In this document: positions 27,225 to 36,341 of the stretch, in pieces
Layout: the number at the start of each line of letters is the position of its first letter
Position numbering within the stretch: the first letter of the stretch is position 1
Assembly: GCA_019635735.1 (NCBI GenBank)
Contig: JAHBYX010000003.1
Span: 62,001-126,000 of the forward strand
Reading direction: 5' to 3'
Source of the DNA: Mesorhizobium sp.
GTDB taxonomy: Bacteria > Pseudomonadota > Alphaproteobacteria > Rhizobiales > Rhizobiaceae
DNA: 64,000 bases
Made by a program: the position numbers and the translations under genes
Notes under the pieces: model-generated
What the model saw: only the letters and a program-made list of their open reading frames with translations
Database searches by the model: none
Told to the model about the DNA's origin: nothing

Positions 27225-28554
27225 GGGTCATCCCTTCGACCATGAGCGTGGGCGCGGCCGTGCCGAAATTGCGGTCAAGATCGTTTGCCGGAACCAGCGC
27301 GAGGAACATGTCCTTCAGATTGGACGCAATCGTGACCTCGGTAACCGGGAACGCGAGCTCGCCATTCTCGATCCAGAAGCCGGAAGCTCCGCGGCTGTAT
27401 TCGCCCGTCACCATGTTGACACCCTGACCGAAGACTTCCGTGACGTAGAATCCGGACTTCACTGCCGCGATTATATCCGATGGCGAGACCTCGCCCGGCT
27501 CGATCGCCAAGTTGGTCGAGGTCGGCGACACCGACGAGCCCGAGCGCGCGCCGCGACCGTTGGTCACGAGACCCAGTTCCTTGGCGGCGGAGTTCGACAG
27601 GAACCAATGCCCCAGCACGCCCTTGTCGACCATCGTCAGCTCTTGTCCGCGCACGCCTTCCCCGTCGAAGGGGCGCGAGGCCTGGCCGCGCCTTCGCAGC
27701 GGGTCGTCGGTAACGGTTATCGCGGCCGAAGCCATCTGCTTTCCCATCATGTCGCGCAGGAAGCTCGTCTTGCGCGCCACGCTGGCGCCATTGATCGCGC
27801 CTGCAAGATGGCCCGCAATGCCGCGCGCGACACGCGGATCGAACACAACCGTTACGGTGCCGGTCGCAACCTTGCGTCCGCCGAGGCGGCGCACGGCGCG
27901 CTCGCCAGCGCTCTTGCCGATCGCCGCTGCGCTGTCGAGATCGGCGAAATGCTGCCGCGAGGAGAAGTCGTAGTCGCGCTCCATGCCGGTGCCCTCGCCC
28001 GCGATCGCGCTGACGGAGCGCGAGAAGCGGGTCGCCGTATAGTGGCCGACAAATCCGTGCGAGGTCGCCAGCACCATGCCGCCGAGGCCTGCCGACGCGC
28101 TCGATCCGCCCGAGTTGGTCACGCCCTTCACGGCAAGCGCCGCCTGCTCGGCCTCGAGCGCGGCTTCCCGCAACTGATCGGCGGACAGGTCGGTCGGATC
28201 GAACAGATCGAGGTCGACCGTATCCTTCGCAAGAAGTGTTTCGTCCGCCAGCCCCTGGTAGGGGTCCTCCGGCGATACTTTCGCCATCGCCACCGCCCGC
28301 TCGGCGAGGCTGGCCGGATCGGAGGCAGCGGTGGCCGAAACGCTGGCAACGCGCTTGCCGACGAAGACGCGCAGCGAGATGTCGTCGCTCTCCGACGCTT
28401 CGGTCGATTCAACCTTGCCCAGCCGGACAGTCACACCCTTGGAACGGGAGCGGACGGCGACCGCGTCGGCCGCATCCGCCCCTGCCCGCTTGGCCGCCTC
28501 GACGAGGGACGCCACGCGTTCGGCGAGTTTCTGCGAATCCGGCGTTGCTGTCAT
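27211..28554 (-). CDS. pmbA: TldE/PmbA-type metalloprotease subunit
   Basis: 447 residues from the ATG at 28554, with GGGAAG 5 bases upstream; the frame extends to 28752 without a ribosome site. The U62/TldD-PmbA fold is clear from KGVTVRLGKVESTEASESDDISLRVFVG, RDYDFSSRQHFADL, SFLRDMMGKQMASAA and EYSRGASGFWIENGEL. It lacks the HExxxH motif, which marks it as the TldE (PmbA) subunit that needs TldD for activity. tldD is not in the window. It leads the block pmbA-cysQ-DUF4170-DUF374-waaA-lpxK. Confidence 0.88.
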   Translation of the reverse strand: MTATPDSQKLAERVASLVEAAKRAGADAADAVAVRSRSKGVTVRLGKVESTEASESDDISLRVFVGKRVASVSATAASDPASLAERAVAMAKVSPEDPYQGLADETLLAKDTVDLDLFDPTDLSADQLREAALEAEQAALAVKGVTNSGGSSASAGLGGMVLATSHGFVGHYTATRFSRSVSAIAGEGTGMERDYDFSSRQHFADLDSAAAIGKSAGERAVRRLGGRKVATGTVTVVFDPRVARGIAGHLAGAINGASVARKTSFLRDMMGKQMASAAITVTDDPLRRRGQASRPFDGEGVRGQELTMVDKGVLGHWFLSNSAAKELGLVTNGRGARSGSSVSPTSTNLAIEPGEVSPSDIIAAVKSGFYVTEVFGQGVNMVTGEYSRGASGFWIENGELAFPVTEVTIASNLKDMFLALVPANDLDRNFGTAAPTLMVEGMTLAGN

Positions 28555-28729
28555 GGAAGCTTCCCGCTTGTGATGGACGATGGCATGCGGTGAGCATGCC
28601 CATTGGCGGAGCGATGTGCCGTCAGGGTCCGGCCGCCCGGCTAAATCCGTTCCGCGAAGGGGCGGGCACGACCGCCGCCGGATTTCCGTCTTCCCGCGCC
28701 ATTTCGGAAACAGAAATGACTCAATCTGA

Positions 28730-28758
28730 TCTGACATAGCTCCGGACCCCATCTATTG
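28730..28758 (+). promoter_or_regulatory. Putative sigma-70 promoter of the antiporter gene
   Basis: TCTGAC at 28730-28735 and CTATTG at 28753-28758 are 17 bases apart, each matching four of six positions of the alphaproteobacterial consensus CTTGAC-N17-CTATAT. The pair lies 67 bases before the kef-like start, in the divergent gap with pmbA. Confidence 0.35.
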
Positions 28759-28824
28759 TTCCCTCCGGGGTTCTGCAATGGGCAGCGGACAACGGCTGCC
28801 CGCCAATTCGAGACGAGACGCTTC

Positions 28825-30651
28825 ATGGAACAACACGGACCGGCGATCTACGCACAGGTGCTCCTGATGCTCGGCGGCGCCGTCATCGCCGCGCCACTCT
28901 TCAAGCGAGTGGGCCTGGAGACGGTTCTTGGCTACATCGCCGCCGGTATCGCGATCGGACCTGTGACGCTCCTGATCACCGGGGGCGACGAATTGCTGCA
29001 GCTGGGTGAACTCGGCGTCGTCTTCCTGCTGTTCATTATCGGCCTGGAGCTCAAGCCCGCCCGCCTGTGGTCGATGCGGCGGGAAATCTTCGGGCTTGGC
29101 ACAGCTCAGGTGGTGATAACGGGCATCGTCCTTACAGCGCTCGCAGCCTTCCTGGCCGGGTTCTCTCTCCCGGCCGCGATCCTCGCCGGCTTCGGCCTGG
29201 CGCTGTCGTCGACCGCCTTCGCGACCCAGATCCTCGAACAGCAGGGCTCGCTCAACCGGCGCTATGGCCAGATCTCGTTCTCGATCCTGCTGCTGCAGGA
29301 TATGGCGATCGTGCCGTTGCTCGCGATCATTCCGATCCTGGCCCCCTTCGCCGTGGAGACGGAAGACCTGGGCTTTCAGGAGTTGGCGATCGCGGGTGCG
29401 GCGGTGGCCACACTCTTCGTCTCCGGGCGCTATCTGATCAATCCGCTGTTCCGCATCATCGCCAATACAGGCGCGCGGGAGGCGATGATCGCAGCCGCCC
29501 TGCTCGTGGTGCTGGGCGCGGCGACACTGATGCAGTTCGCCGGGCTTTCGATGGCGATGGGTGCATTCCTGGCCGGCGTGATGCTTGCCGATTCCTCCTA
29601 CCGTCACGAACTGGAGGCCAGCGTGGAACCGTTCCGCGGCATCCTTCTCGGCCTGTTCTTCATGGCCGTTGGCATGTCGCTGGATCTCGCGGTCATCCGG
29701 GACAACTGGCTGATGATCGCGATCGCCGTGCCGCTGCTGATGCTGGTGAAAGCCGCCATCATCTACCCGCTCGCCCGCCTCTTCGGCGCGATCCACGACG
29801 ATGCCCTGCAAGTCGCATTGATCCTGCCGCAGGGCGGCGAGTTCGGCTTCGTCCTGTTCTCGGCGGCCGCCGGCGCCGCAATCCTTTCCACGAAAACCTC
29901 GTCGATCCTGGTCGCGATCGTGACCATCTCGATGGCGCTTACCCCCATTGCCGTCCGCCTCGGCCGGCGTCTGAAATCGACACAGGACGCGGATGAGATC
30001 GACGAGAATTTCGAGGAAGCAGGCGCGGACGTGCTCATGATCGGGTTCTCCCGCTTCGGCCAGATTGCCTCGCAGATACTGCTGTCGGGCGGAACGTCAG
30101 TCACGATCATCGACAGTTCGGCCAACCGCGTCCGCGCAGTCGAGAAGTTCGGCTTCCGCATCTATTTCGGCGACGGGACGCGCAAGGACGTGCTCGAATC
30201 GGCCGGTATCCGCGACGCCAAGATCGTCGCGATATGCACGCGAGAACGAGAAACTACCGACAAGATCGTCGATCTGATCCAGCACGACTATCCCGACGTG
30301 AAGCTCTACGTGCGCGCCTATGATCGGACGCATACTCTGCAGTTGCGCGCCAAGGGCGTCGACTACGAGATACGCGAGACGTTCGAATCCGGCCTGATGT
30401 TCGGGCGCCGGACCCTTGAGGGGCTGGGCGTGTCGGAAATGGAAGCGCTCAGTATCGCGGAAGATGTGCGGCGGCGCGACGAAGAAAGACTTGCCATGCA
30501 GTCCTCGGGCGGGATGTACGCGGGCAACAGCACGCTGACGACGACACCGGTGACGCCCGAGCCGCTCACCCGGCCCAGCCGGGAGGCGCGCCGCCTCGAC
30601 AAGGCGATCGAGGAGGCCGATAGAAAAGAGCCGTCGGCGGCCCCGGGCTAA
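28825..30651 (+). CDS. KefB/KefC-type monovalent cation:proton antiporter (CPA2)
   Basis: 608 residues from the ATG at 28825. About 12 membrane segments in the first 385 residues (FLLFIIGLELKP, LALSSTAFATQIL, LLLQDMAIVPLLAI, LPQGGEFGFVLFS), then a TrkA-N nucleotide-binding domain beginning ADVLMIGFSRFGQIASQILL. In the binding loop the reading GFSRFG replaces the usual GxGRxG, so NAD(H) or AMP binding may be changed. A TrkA-C domain is not evident; the tail past residue 560 is polar and Pro/Thr/Arg-rich. It would exchange K+ or Na+ for H+. Confidence 0.88.
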   Translation: MEQHGPAIYAQVLLMLGGAVIAAPLFKRVGLETVLGYIAAGIAIGPVTLLITGGDELLQLGELGVVFLLFIIGLELKPARLWSMRREIFGLGTAQVVITGIVLTALAAFLAGFSLPAAILAGFGLALSSTAFATQILEQQGSLNRRYGQISFSILLLQDMAIVPLLAIIPILAPFAVETEDLGFQELAIAGAAVATLFVSGRYLINPLFRIIANTGAREAMIAAALLVVLGAATLMQFAGLSMAMGAFLAGVMLADSSYRHELEASVEPFRGILLGLFFMAVGMSLDLAVIRDNWLMIAIAVPLLMLVKAAIIYPLARLFGAIHDDALQVALILPQGGEFGFVLFSAAAGAAILSTKTSSILVAIVTISMALTPIAVRLGRRLKSTQDADEIDENFEEAGADVLMIGFSRFGQIASQILLSGGTSVTIIDSSANRVRAVEKFGFRIYFGDGTRKDVLESAGIRDAKIVAICTRERETTDKIVDLIQHDYPDVKLYVRAYDRTHTLQLRAKGVDYEIRETFESGLMFGRRTLEGLGVSEMEALSIAEDVRRRDEERLAMQSSGGMYAGNSTLTTTPVTPEPLTRPSREARRLDKAIEEADRKEPSAAPG

Positions 30652-30667
30652 GCGGAGACCATCGGGA

Positions 30668-32110
30668 ATGGAACAGGGAGGAACGCAGCCGGGGGAACGC
30701 CCGCGCACGGCCCGGTTCACGACAGGGTCGACGCTGCGCCATGTGATCTCGATGACGGCGACGGGGTCCATCGGGCTGATCGCCATCTTCGTCGTCGACG
30801 CGCTCAACCTGTTCTACATCTCGATGCTTGGCGTGCAGGAACTGGCCGCTGCGATCGGCTTCGCCGGGACGCTCCTGTTCTTCACCATTTCCGTGTCGAT
30901 CGGCTTCACCATCGCGGCCTCGGCGCTGGTCTCGCGCGCGCTCGGCCGAAGCGACCGCGTCGAGGCGGCCAGACTCGGCGGCGCTTCGATGGTCTTCGTG
31001 GGGGCGGCCACGGCCGCGCTCGCAGCTGTCATCTGGCCGTTCCTCGACACGCTCGTCGGCTGGATGGGAGCAAGGGGAGAAACGGCGCGGATCTGCGCCG
31101 ATTTCCTGCGCATCGTCATTCCCTCCTCGCCGATCATGGCACTCGGGATGTGCACGACGGGCATCCTGCGCGGCGTCGGCGACGCGCGCCGGGCCATGTA
31201 TGTGACGCTGTCCGGCGGCGTCGCGGCCGCGATCCTGGATCCGCTGCTGATCTTCGGGCTCGATCTCGGGATCACGGGCGCCGCGATCTCGACCGTCCTG
31301 TCCCGTTTTGTGATCCTCGCGGTCGGCCTTCACGGCGCGCATGTCGTTCACCACCTGATCCGGATGCCTGATCTTTCGCGTCTCAAGGCCGCGACGAGGC
31401 CGTTCTTCGGCATCGGCATCCCGGCACTCCTCACCCAGATCGCGACACCGGTCGGCAACACCTACGTCACCGTCAGGATGGCGGATTTCGGCGACGATGC
31501 CGTCGCCGGATGGGCGATCGTCGGGCGCATCATACCGGTCGCCTTCGGCGTGATCTTCGCCCTGTCGGGGGCTGTGGGGCCGATCCTCGGCCAGAACTAC
31601 GGCGCGAGGCTCTACGGCCGACTGATGCAGACGATGCGCGACAGCCTGATCGTCACGCTGGTCTACTGTCTCGCGGTCTGGGCGGCTCTTGCGCTGTTTT
31701 CCGTGCAGGTGGCGGACCTGTTCGGAGCGCAGGGCGAGGCGCGCGAACTGGTGATCTTCTTCTGCCTGTTCGCAGCCGGCAGCTTCCTGTTCAACGGCGC
31801 GCTGTTCGTCGCCAATGCGGCGTTCAACAATCTGGGCTTTCCGGGCTACGGCACCGTCTTCAACTGGGGGCGGTCGACCCTCGGCGTCATCCCCTTCGTG
31901 TGGGTGGGCGCTAATCTCTATGGCGCCAAGGGTGTCGTCGGCGGCTGGGCGCTGGGCGCAATCGTCTTCGGCCTCGCGTCCGTCATCGTCTGCTTCCGGC
32001 TGGTGCGGCGGATCGCTGTCGACAAAACCCGCGGCAACGACCAGGTTCCACCGCCGCCGCCCACCGCGAACTCGCCCTTCTCCACCGGCAAGGCGGCGAC
32101 ACTACAGTGA
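30668..32110 (+). CDS. MATE-family efflux transporter
   Basis: 480 residues with 12 membrane segments in two MatE halves, as in NorM/DinF-type exporters. Visible family features are FYISMLGVQELAAAIGF after helix 1, SALVSRALGRSDR, GILRGVGDAR and, in the second half, GPILGQNYGARLYGR. It probably expels cationic compounds using Na+ or H+. The gene starts 16 bases after the antiporter stop, so both may share a transcript. Its end overlaps the end of the patatin gene by 9 bases. Confidence 0.9.
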   Translation: MEQGGTQPGERPRTARFTTGSTLRHVISMTATGSIGLIAIFVVDALNLFYISMLGVQELAAAIGFAGTLLFFTISVSIGFTIAASALVSRALGRSDRVEAARLGGASMVFVGAATAALAAVIWPFLDTLVGWMGARGETARICADFLRIVIPSSPIMALGMCTTGILRGVGDARRAMYVTLSGGVAAAILDPLLIFGLDLGITGAAISTVLSRFVILAVGLHGAHVVHHLIRMPDLSRLKAATRPFFGIGIPALLTQIATPVGNTYVTVRMADFGDDAVAGWAIVGRIIPVAFGVIFALSGAVGPILGQNYGARLYGRLMQTMRDSLIVTLVYCLAVWAALALFSVQVADLFGAQGEARELVIFFCLFAAGSFLFNGALFVANAAFNNLGFPGYGTVFNWGRSTLGVIPFVWVGANLYGAKGVVGGWALGAIVFGLASVIVCFRLVRRIAVDKTRGNDQVPPPPPTANSPFSTGKAATLQ

Positions 32111-32977
32111 AACCGCCCGCGACCTGACTGCGCCGTCGACCGCGCGTTTGAGCTCATCCTTGAGCGGCGCGGTCGCGCTCATCACCTTGTCGATCTTCAG
32201 GAAGTCGAGCACGCGGAACCTGGAGACCGGCGGCTGCAGGAAGATATCCGGCCTGTGCTGTCCGAGTTTCGTTTCGATGATCGACTGCATCATCAACTGA
32301 CTCGTGCCGAACATCAGGTCGAGCGTGGCCGGGGCGACACCCGGATCTCCCTCCGGCGCGCCGACGACGTCGATCGCGATTACGATGTCGGCCGTCCCGA
32401 ACAGGAGATCGAAGGGCACGGGATTGTAGAAGCCGCCGTCGATGTAATACCGGCCGTCGCGCAGGACGGGACGGAACACGGCCGGTATGGCCGCCGACGC
32501 GGCCAGCGCCGACAGGAGGTCGCCGCTCTCGAAGACGGCAGCCTTGTGCCCGTAGAAGTCGGTGCCCGTCACCTTGAGCGGTATATTCAGCTGCTCGAAC
32601 GTGTCCGGCACCGCGTCCGGCAGGAAGGCCTTGAGGATCCGCGGAATGTCGAACTGGCCCAGCCGAAAGCCGCCGGCCACCGCTTCCCGCAGGCTGCCGG
32701 GTCGCGACTTCCAGATCCGGCTCGCGACCTCGCCGCGGCGCCCCAGGATCGACTTGGCGTAGTGGTGGATATCCGCGCCGCTCATGCCGGCGGCCATGCC
32801 CGCGCCCATGATCGCACCGATGGACGAACCCGCAATGGCGACGGGCTCGATGCCGAGCTCGTCCAGCGCCTCGATAGCGTGGATATGCGCCAGGCCACGC
32901 GCGCCGCCGCCGCCCAAGGCCAGGGCGAAGGTCGGCCCTGACGGCTTCTTCGCGCGTCCGGCGGCAGGTGCAGTCAC
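32102..32977 (-). CDS. Patatin-like phospholipase
   Basis: 291 residues. The oxyanion loop is [10 protein letters not shown] (22-30), the nucleophile Ser52 is in GSSIG, and the catalytic Asp is in [10 protein letters not shown]. This is the RssA/YlbK-like cytoplasmic patatin group, acting on lipids or acyl chains. No signal peptide is present. Its start overlaps the stop of the second M16 protein by 4 bases, so it is the third gene of the M16-M16-patatin operon. Confidence 0.9.
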   Translation of the reverse strand: MTAPAAGRAKKPSGPTFALALGGGGARGLAHIHAIEALDELGIEPVAIAGSSIGAIMGAGMAAGMSGADIHHYAKSILGRRGEVASRIWKSRPGSLREAVAGGFRLGQFDIPRILKAFLPDAVPDTFEQLNIPLKVTGTDFYGHKAAVFESGDLLSALAASAAIPAVFRPVLRDGRYYIDGGFYNPVPFDLLFGTADIVIAIDVVGAPEGDPGVAPATLDLMFGTSQLMMQSIIETKLGQHRPDIFLQPPVSRFRVLDFLKIDKVMSATAPLKDELKRAVDGAVRSRAVSL

Positions 32978-34323
32978 TGCACCGCGCCTTGCGAGATCGC
33001 CGGCCCGAGAACCATCACGGCCGGCTCCGAGCTGAGCAGGCGCTTGGCTACGGCCTTCACGTCCTCCAGCGTCACCGCGTCGATGAGCTGGGCGCGGCGC
33101 TCGATATAGTCGATACCGAGACCGTCGAGCTGAAGTTCCACCAGCGTCCGTGCGATCGCCCCCGACGAATCGAGATTGTTTATGGCGTAGGCTCCGATGA
33201 CGTATCTCTTAGCGAAGTCGAGTTCGGCCTCGGTCGGCCCTTCGGCTGCCATCTTTGCCACTTCGGACCGGATGATGGCGAGGGTCTCGGCCGCGCGGTC
33301 GGAGCGGGTCGAGGTGCCGATTGCGAGCGCGGTGGCGTAGTCGCGGTTCACCAGCGCGGAGCTGATGCCGTATGTCAGCCCGCGCTTCTCGCGGACTTCT
33401 TCGAACAGGCGCGAGGAGAACGCGCCGCCGCCAAGGATATTGTTCATCAGATAGGCGGCGAAGAACAACGGATCCTTTCGCTCGATGCCCGGCCAGGCGA
33501 GTTGCAGGGTGGTCTGCGGCAGGTTCGACGCCACGTCGATCTGCTGCGCGAACCTCGGCTCCGCGCGCTCAACCGGAGTCAGCGCAGGTTCGGCCGCAAG
33601 TGCGCCGAACAGTTCGTCCAGCCGGCGCTTCAGTGTTTCCGCATCGATCGCTCCCACCACGCCGACAGCCAGGTTGCCGCGCGCAAAGATACGGGCGTGG
33701 AACTGTCTGATATCGTCCGGAACGATGGTCGCAAGCGTTTCCGCCGTGCCTTCGTCCGGCCGCGCATAGGGATGCTTCCCGTAGATCGCCTCACGCCACG
33801 CGACCTCGCCCTTGGTAGCGGGATCGAGCGCGGCCGCCTGGATACCCGAGATGATCTGGTCGCGGATGCGGTTCATCGGCGCAACATCGAAACGAGGCGC
33901 CTGGATCGCCATGCGCAGCAGCGCAAAGGCTTCGTCCTGCTGCTCGGCGAGCATTCGCATCGATCCGTAGACGGCGTCGCTACCTGCGCTGAAGCTCATC
34001 TCCGCGCCGGCATCGTCCAGGCGAAGCTGGAAGGCATCGCTATCGAGGTCGCCCGCTCCCTCGTCGAACAGGCCGGTCATCAGATTCGCCAGGCCTTCCT
34101 TGCCCGCCGGATCCTGCGTCGAGCCGCCGCGGAAGGCGAAGCGGATCGATACGATCGGCACCGAGTAGTCTTCTACCAGCCAGGCGCGGACACCCTTGGA
34201 GGAAACGACGTCCTGGATCTTCACCTCCGCCTGGGCGGATGAAAACACGGCGATGGTGAACATGAAAACGAACGCGAGGAAGGCACTGACGTGGCGGCCG
34301 GCGGCCATGGAGGTGGTCATCAT
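32974..34323 (-). CDS. M16-family protease-like subunit without the HxxEH motif
   Basis: 449 residues from the ATG at 34323. A signal peptide ([22 protein letters not shown]) is followed by two M16 domains. Where active family members have HxxEH, this protein reads [13 protein letters not shown], so the zinc site is missing. The second half keeps the RxxR-type substrate-binding strand region [17 protein letters not shown]. It is most likely the non-catalytic, substrate-binding partner of the protein encoded upstream, with which it overlaps by 4 bases. Location should be the periplasm. Confidence 0.88.
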   Translation of the reverse strand: MMTTSMAAGRHVSAFLAFVFMFTIAVFSSAQAEVKIQDVVSSKGVRAWLVEDYSVPIVSIRFAFRGGSTQDPAGKEGLANLMTGLFDEGAGDLDSDAFQLRLDDAGAEMSFSAGSDAVYGSMRMLAEQQDEAFALLRMAIQAPRFDVAPMNRIRDQIISGIQAAALDPATKGEVAWREAIYGKHPYARPDEGTAETLATIVPDDIRQFHARIFARGNLAVGVVGAIDAETLKRRLDELFGALAAEPALTPVERAEPRFAQQIDVASNLPQTTLQLAWPGIERKDPLFFAAYLMNNILGGGAFSSRLFEEVREKRGLTYGISSALVNRDYATALAIGTSTRSDRAAETLAIIRSEVAKMAAEGPTEAELDFAKRYVIGAYAINNLDSSGAIARTLVELQLDGLGIDYIERRAQLIDAVTLEDVKAVAKRLLSSEPAVMVLGPAISQGAVQ

Positions 34324-35738
34324 CCGGCGTTTCCTCCCGCGGGCAGCAGATACCCCGTCACTGCGGTGTCGGGCGACAGGTATTTCTTGGCGACGTTGCG
34401 GATGTCCTCCGGCGTCACCTTCCTGATGCGGTCCGGCCACTCGTCGATGTCGCGGATCGTGCCGCCCGTCGTCAGCGTCGAACCATACATGCGCGCCATG
34501 CCCGACTGGCTGTCGGCAGCGAAGATCAGGCTGCGCAGGAAACGGTTTCGCGCGCGGTCGAGCTCTTCCTCGGTCACGCCGCCTTCGATCAGCTTCACGA
34601 CCTCCGCATCGACCGCCGCCTCGACCTCGGCCAGGGTCGCCGCGCCCCTCGGGGAGCCGTAGAGAGTGACGTCGGTTTGGTCGAGCGTGGTACCCTGGTA
34701 GTAGGCCCCAGCCGACGAGGCTATCCCGCGCTTCACCACGAGTTCCTGATGCAGGCGGCTGCGGATGCCGCCGCCCAGGATCTCCGTCAGGAGGTCGAGC
34801 GCCTCGGGCTCGCCGTCCAGCTTCTCGCGCGCCGCACTTGAGTAGGAAGGCACGAGCCAGTTCTTCTGGAAACTCGGCACGCCGACGCGCGGGTCCTTGA
34901 GAGTCACGGTGCGCGAGGTGTTCTGGTCGGGCTCCACCGGGCGGATGCGCGGCGGCAGGTCCGGACCGCGCGGCACCTTGGCATAGGTGTCCTCCGCGAG
35001 CTTCCTGACCGTCTCGGCATCGACGTCCCCCGCCACGACCAGAACGGCGTTGTTCGGCGCATAGTAGCGGTCGTAGAAGTCGGTCGCGTCCTTGCGGTTC
35101 AACTGGGCGATCTCATGGCGCCAGCCGATGACCGGCGTCGCGTAGGGATGGTTCTGGTAGAGCGTCGCGTCGATCTCCTCGGCCAGGATACCGCCCGGAT
35201 CGCTGTCGACGCGCGAGGCGCGCTCCTCGAGGATGACGTCGCGCTCGGGCACGATCACCTCATCGGTGAGGATCAGGTTGCGCATCCGGTCGGCCTCATA
35301 GCGCATCATGTCGGGCAGCGCGTCCGGCGAGACCTGCTGATAGTAGGCGGTGTAGTCATTGGAGGTGAAGGCGTTCTCCTGGCCGCCGATCTCGGCGACA
35401 CGGCGGGAGAATTCGCCGGGCTTCGCATTCTTCGTGCCCTTGAACATCAGATGCTCGAAGAAATGCGCGATGCCCGACTTGCCGGGTTCCTCGTCGGAGC
35501 CGCCGACCTTGTACCAGAGCATGTGGGTGACGACCGGTGCGCGGCGGTCGGGAATGACGACGACCTCCAGGCCGTTGGCAAGCGTGAAGTCGCTCACCGG
35601 CTCCCGCCGCACCTCCTGCGCCACCGCGACCGGGCCGAAAAGCAGCGCGAGCGCGACTGCGGTTCCTCTCGCGAGGCGCCTCGAATGTATGCCGAGCAAT
35701 GCCCAAGCCCTCCCTGAATCAAGCGATTGTAGTCGCAC
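34320..35738 (-). CDS. M16-family zinc metallopeptidase, catalytic subunit
   Basis: 472 residues. After a signal peptide (about 20-41, ending AVAQE) comes the M16 core with the inverted zinc site HFFEH at 92-96 and the distal Glu in [12 protein letters not shown]. The C-terminal half has [15 protein letters not shown]. It should be a periplasmic peptidase that works with the adjacent HxxEH-less subunit, as in the two-subunit M16B peptidases. The ATG at 35738 puts a 20-residue n-region before the hydrophobic core, so the true start may be slightly downstream. Confidence 0.92.
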   Translation of the reverse strand: MRLQSLDSGRAWALLGIHSRRLARGTAVALALLFGPVAVAQEVRREPVSDFTLANGLEVVVIPDRRAPVVTHMLWYKVGGSDEEPGKSGIAHFFEHLMFKGTKNAKPGEFSRRVAEIGGQENAFTSNDYTAYYQQVSPDALPDMMRYEADRMRNLILTDEVIVPERDVILEERASRVDSDPGGILAEEIDATLYQNHPYATPVIGWRHEIAQLNRKDATDFYDRYYAPNNAVLVVAGDVDAETVRKLAEDTYAKVPRGPDLPPRIRPVEPDQNTSRTVTLKDPRVGVPSFQKNWLVPSYSSAAREKLDGEPEALDLLTEILGGGIRSRLHQELVVKRGIASSAGAYYQGTTLDQTDVTLYGSPRGAATLAEVEAAVDAEVVKLIEGGVTEEELDRARNRFLRSLIFAADSQSGMARMYGSTLTTGGTIRDIDEWPDRIRKVTPEDIRNVAKKYLSPDTAVTGYLLPAGGNAG

Positions 35739-35786
35739 ATGTCGCGAAAGCGCGTGGCTGCAACATGGCCATCGCGAAAAATTGTC

Positions 35787-36341
35787 CTACGTCACCTCGA
35801 TGAAGCGGATCACCGTATCGCCATAGGCGCGCTCGTCGACGATTTCGAAGCCATCGCCCGGCGAGAAGGCTGCGTCGGCGGCCTCTTCGACGACGCACAG
35901 GCTTCCCGGACCGATCCAGCCGCCCTGCCGCGCCGACTGGAGCGCGCGCTCGCCCAATCCCTTGCCGTAAGGCGGATCGGCGAAGAGCAGATCGAACATG
36001 CCGAGCGTCCCCGATGGACCGAGGGCCGTGGCGTCGCGGCGGAACAGTTTCGTGCGGCCCTGCAGCCCGAGCGTCTCGATGTTCTGCCGAACCAGCCCGC
36101 GGCCTTCCGCCGATTCCTCGATGAACAGGCAGAACGAGGCCCCGCGCGACAGCGCTTCCAGTCCGAGCGCACCCGTCCCGGCGAAGAGGTCGAGCACGCG
36201 CCCACCTTCCAGCCTGTCGGCGTAGCGGTGCGCCAAGACGTTGAATACCGCCTCGCGCGTCCGGTCGGTCGTCGGCCGGATCGCGCTCGAGCGCGGCGTC
36301 GCCAGCGCACGACCGCGAAACTCACCGCCGACGACGCGCAT
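35787..36341 (-). CDS. rsmD: 16S rRNA (guanine966-N2)-methyltransferase
   Basis: 184 residues. MRVVGGEFRGRALATP and RPTTDRTREAVFNVL are the RsmD N-terminal signature; VLDLFAGTGALGLEALSRGA is the SAM loop and LLFADPPYGKG (DPPY 122-125) the catalytic motif. It methylates G966 of 16S rRNA. The start shares one base with the rluB stop (TGATG at 36341), so the two rRNA-modifying genes are coupled. Confidence 0.95.
   Translation of the reverse strand: MRVVGGEFRGRALATPRSSAIRPTTDRTREAVFNVLAHRYADRLEGGRVLDLFAGTGALGLEALSRGASFCLFIEESAEGRGLVRQNIETLGLQGRTKLFRRDATALGPSGTLGMFDLLFADPPYGKGLGERALQSARQGGWIGPGSLCVVEEAADAAFSPGDGFEIVDERAYGDTVIRFIEVT

Noticed and set aside
27055..28593. A 512-residue plus-strand frame opposite cysQ and pmbA
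   Set aside because: Shadow of two genes with clear families; Arg/His-rich composition.
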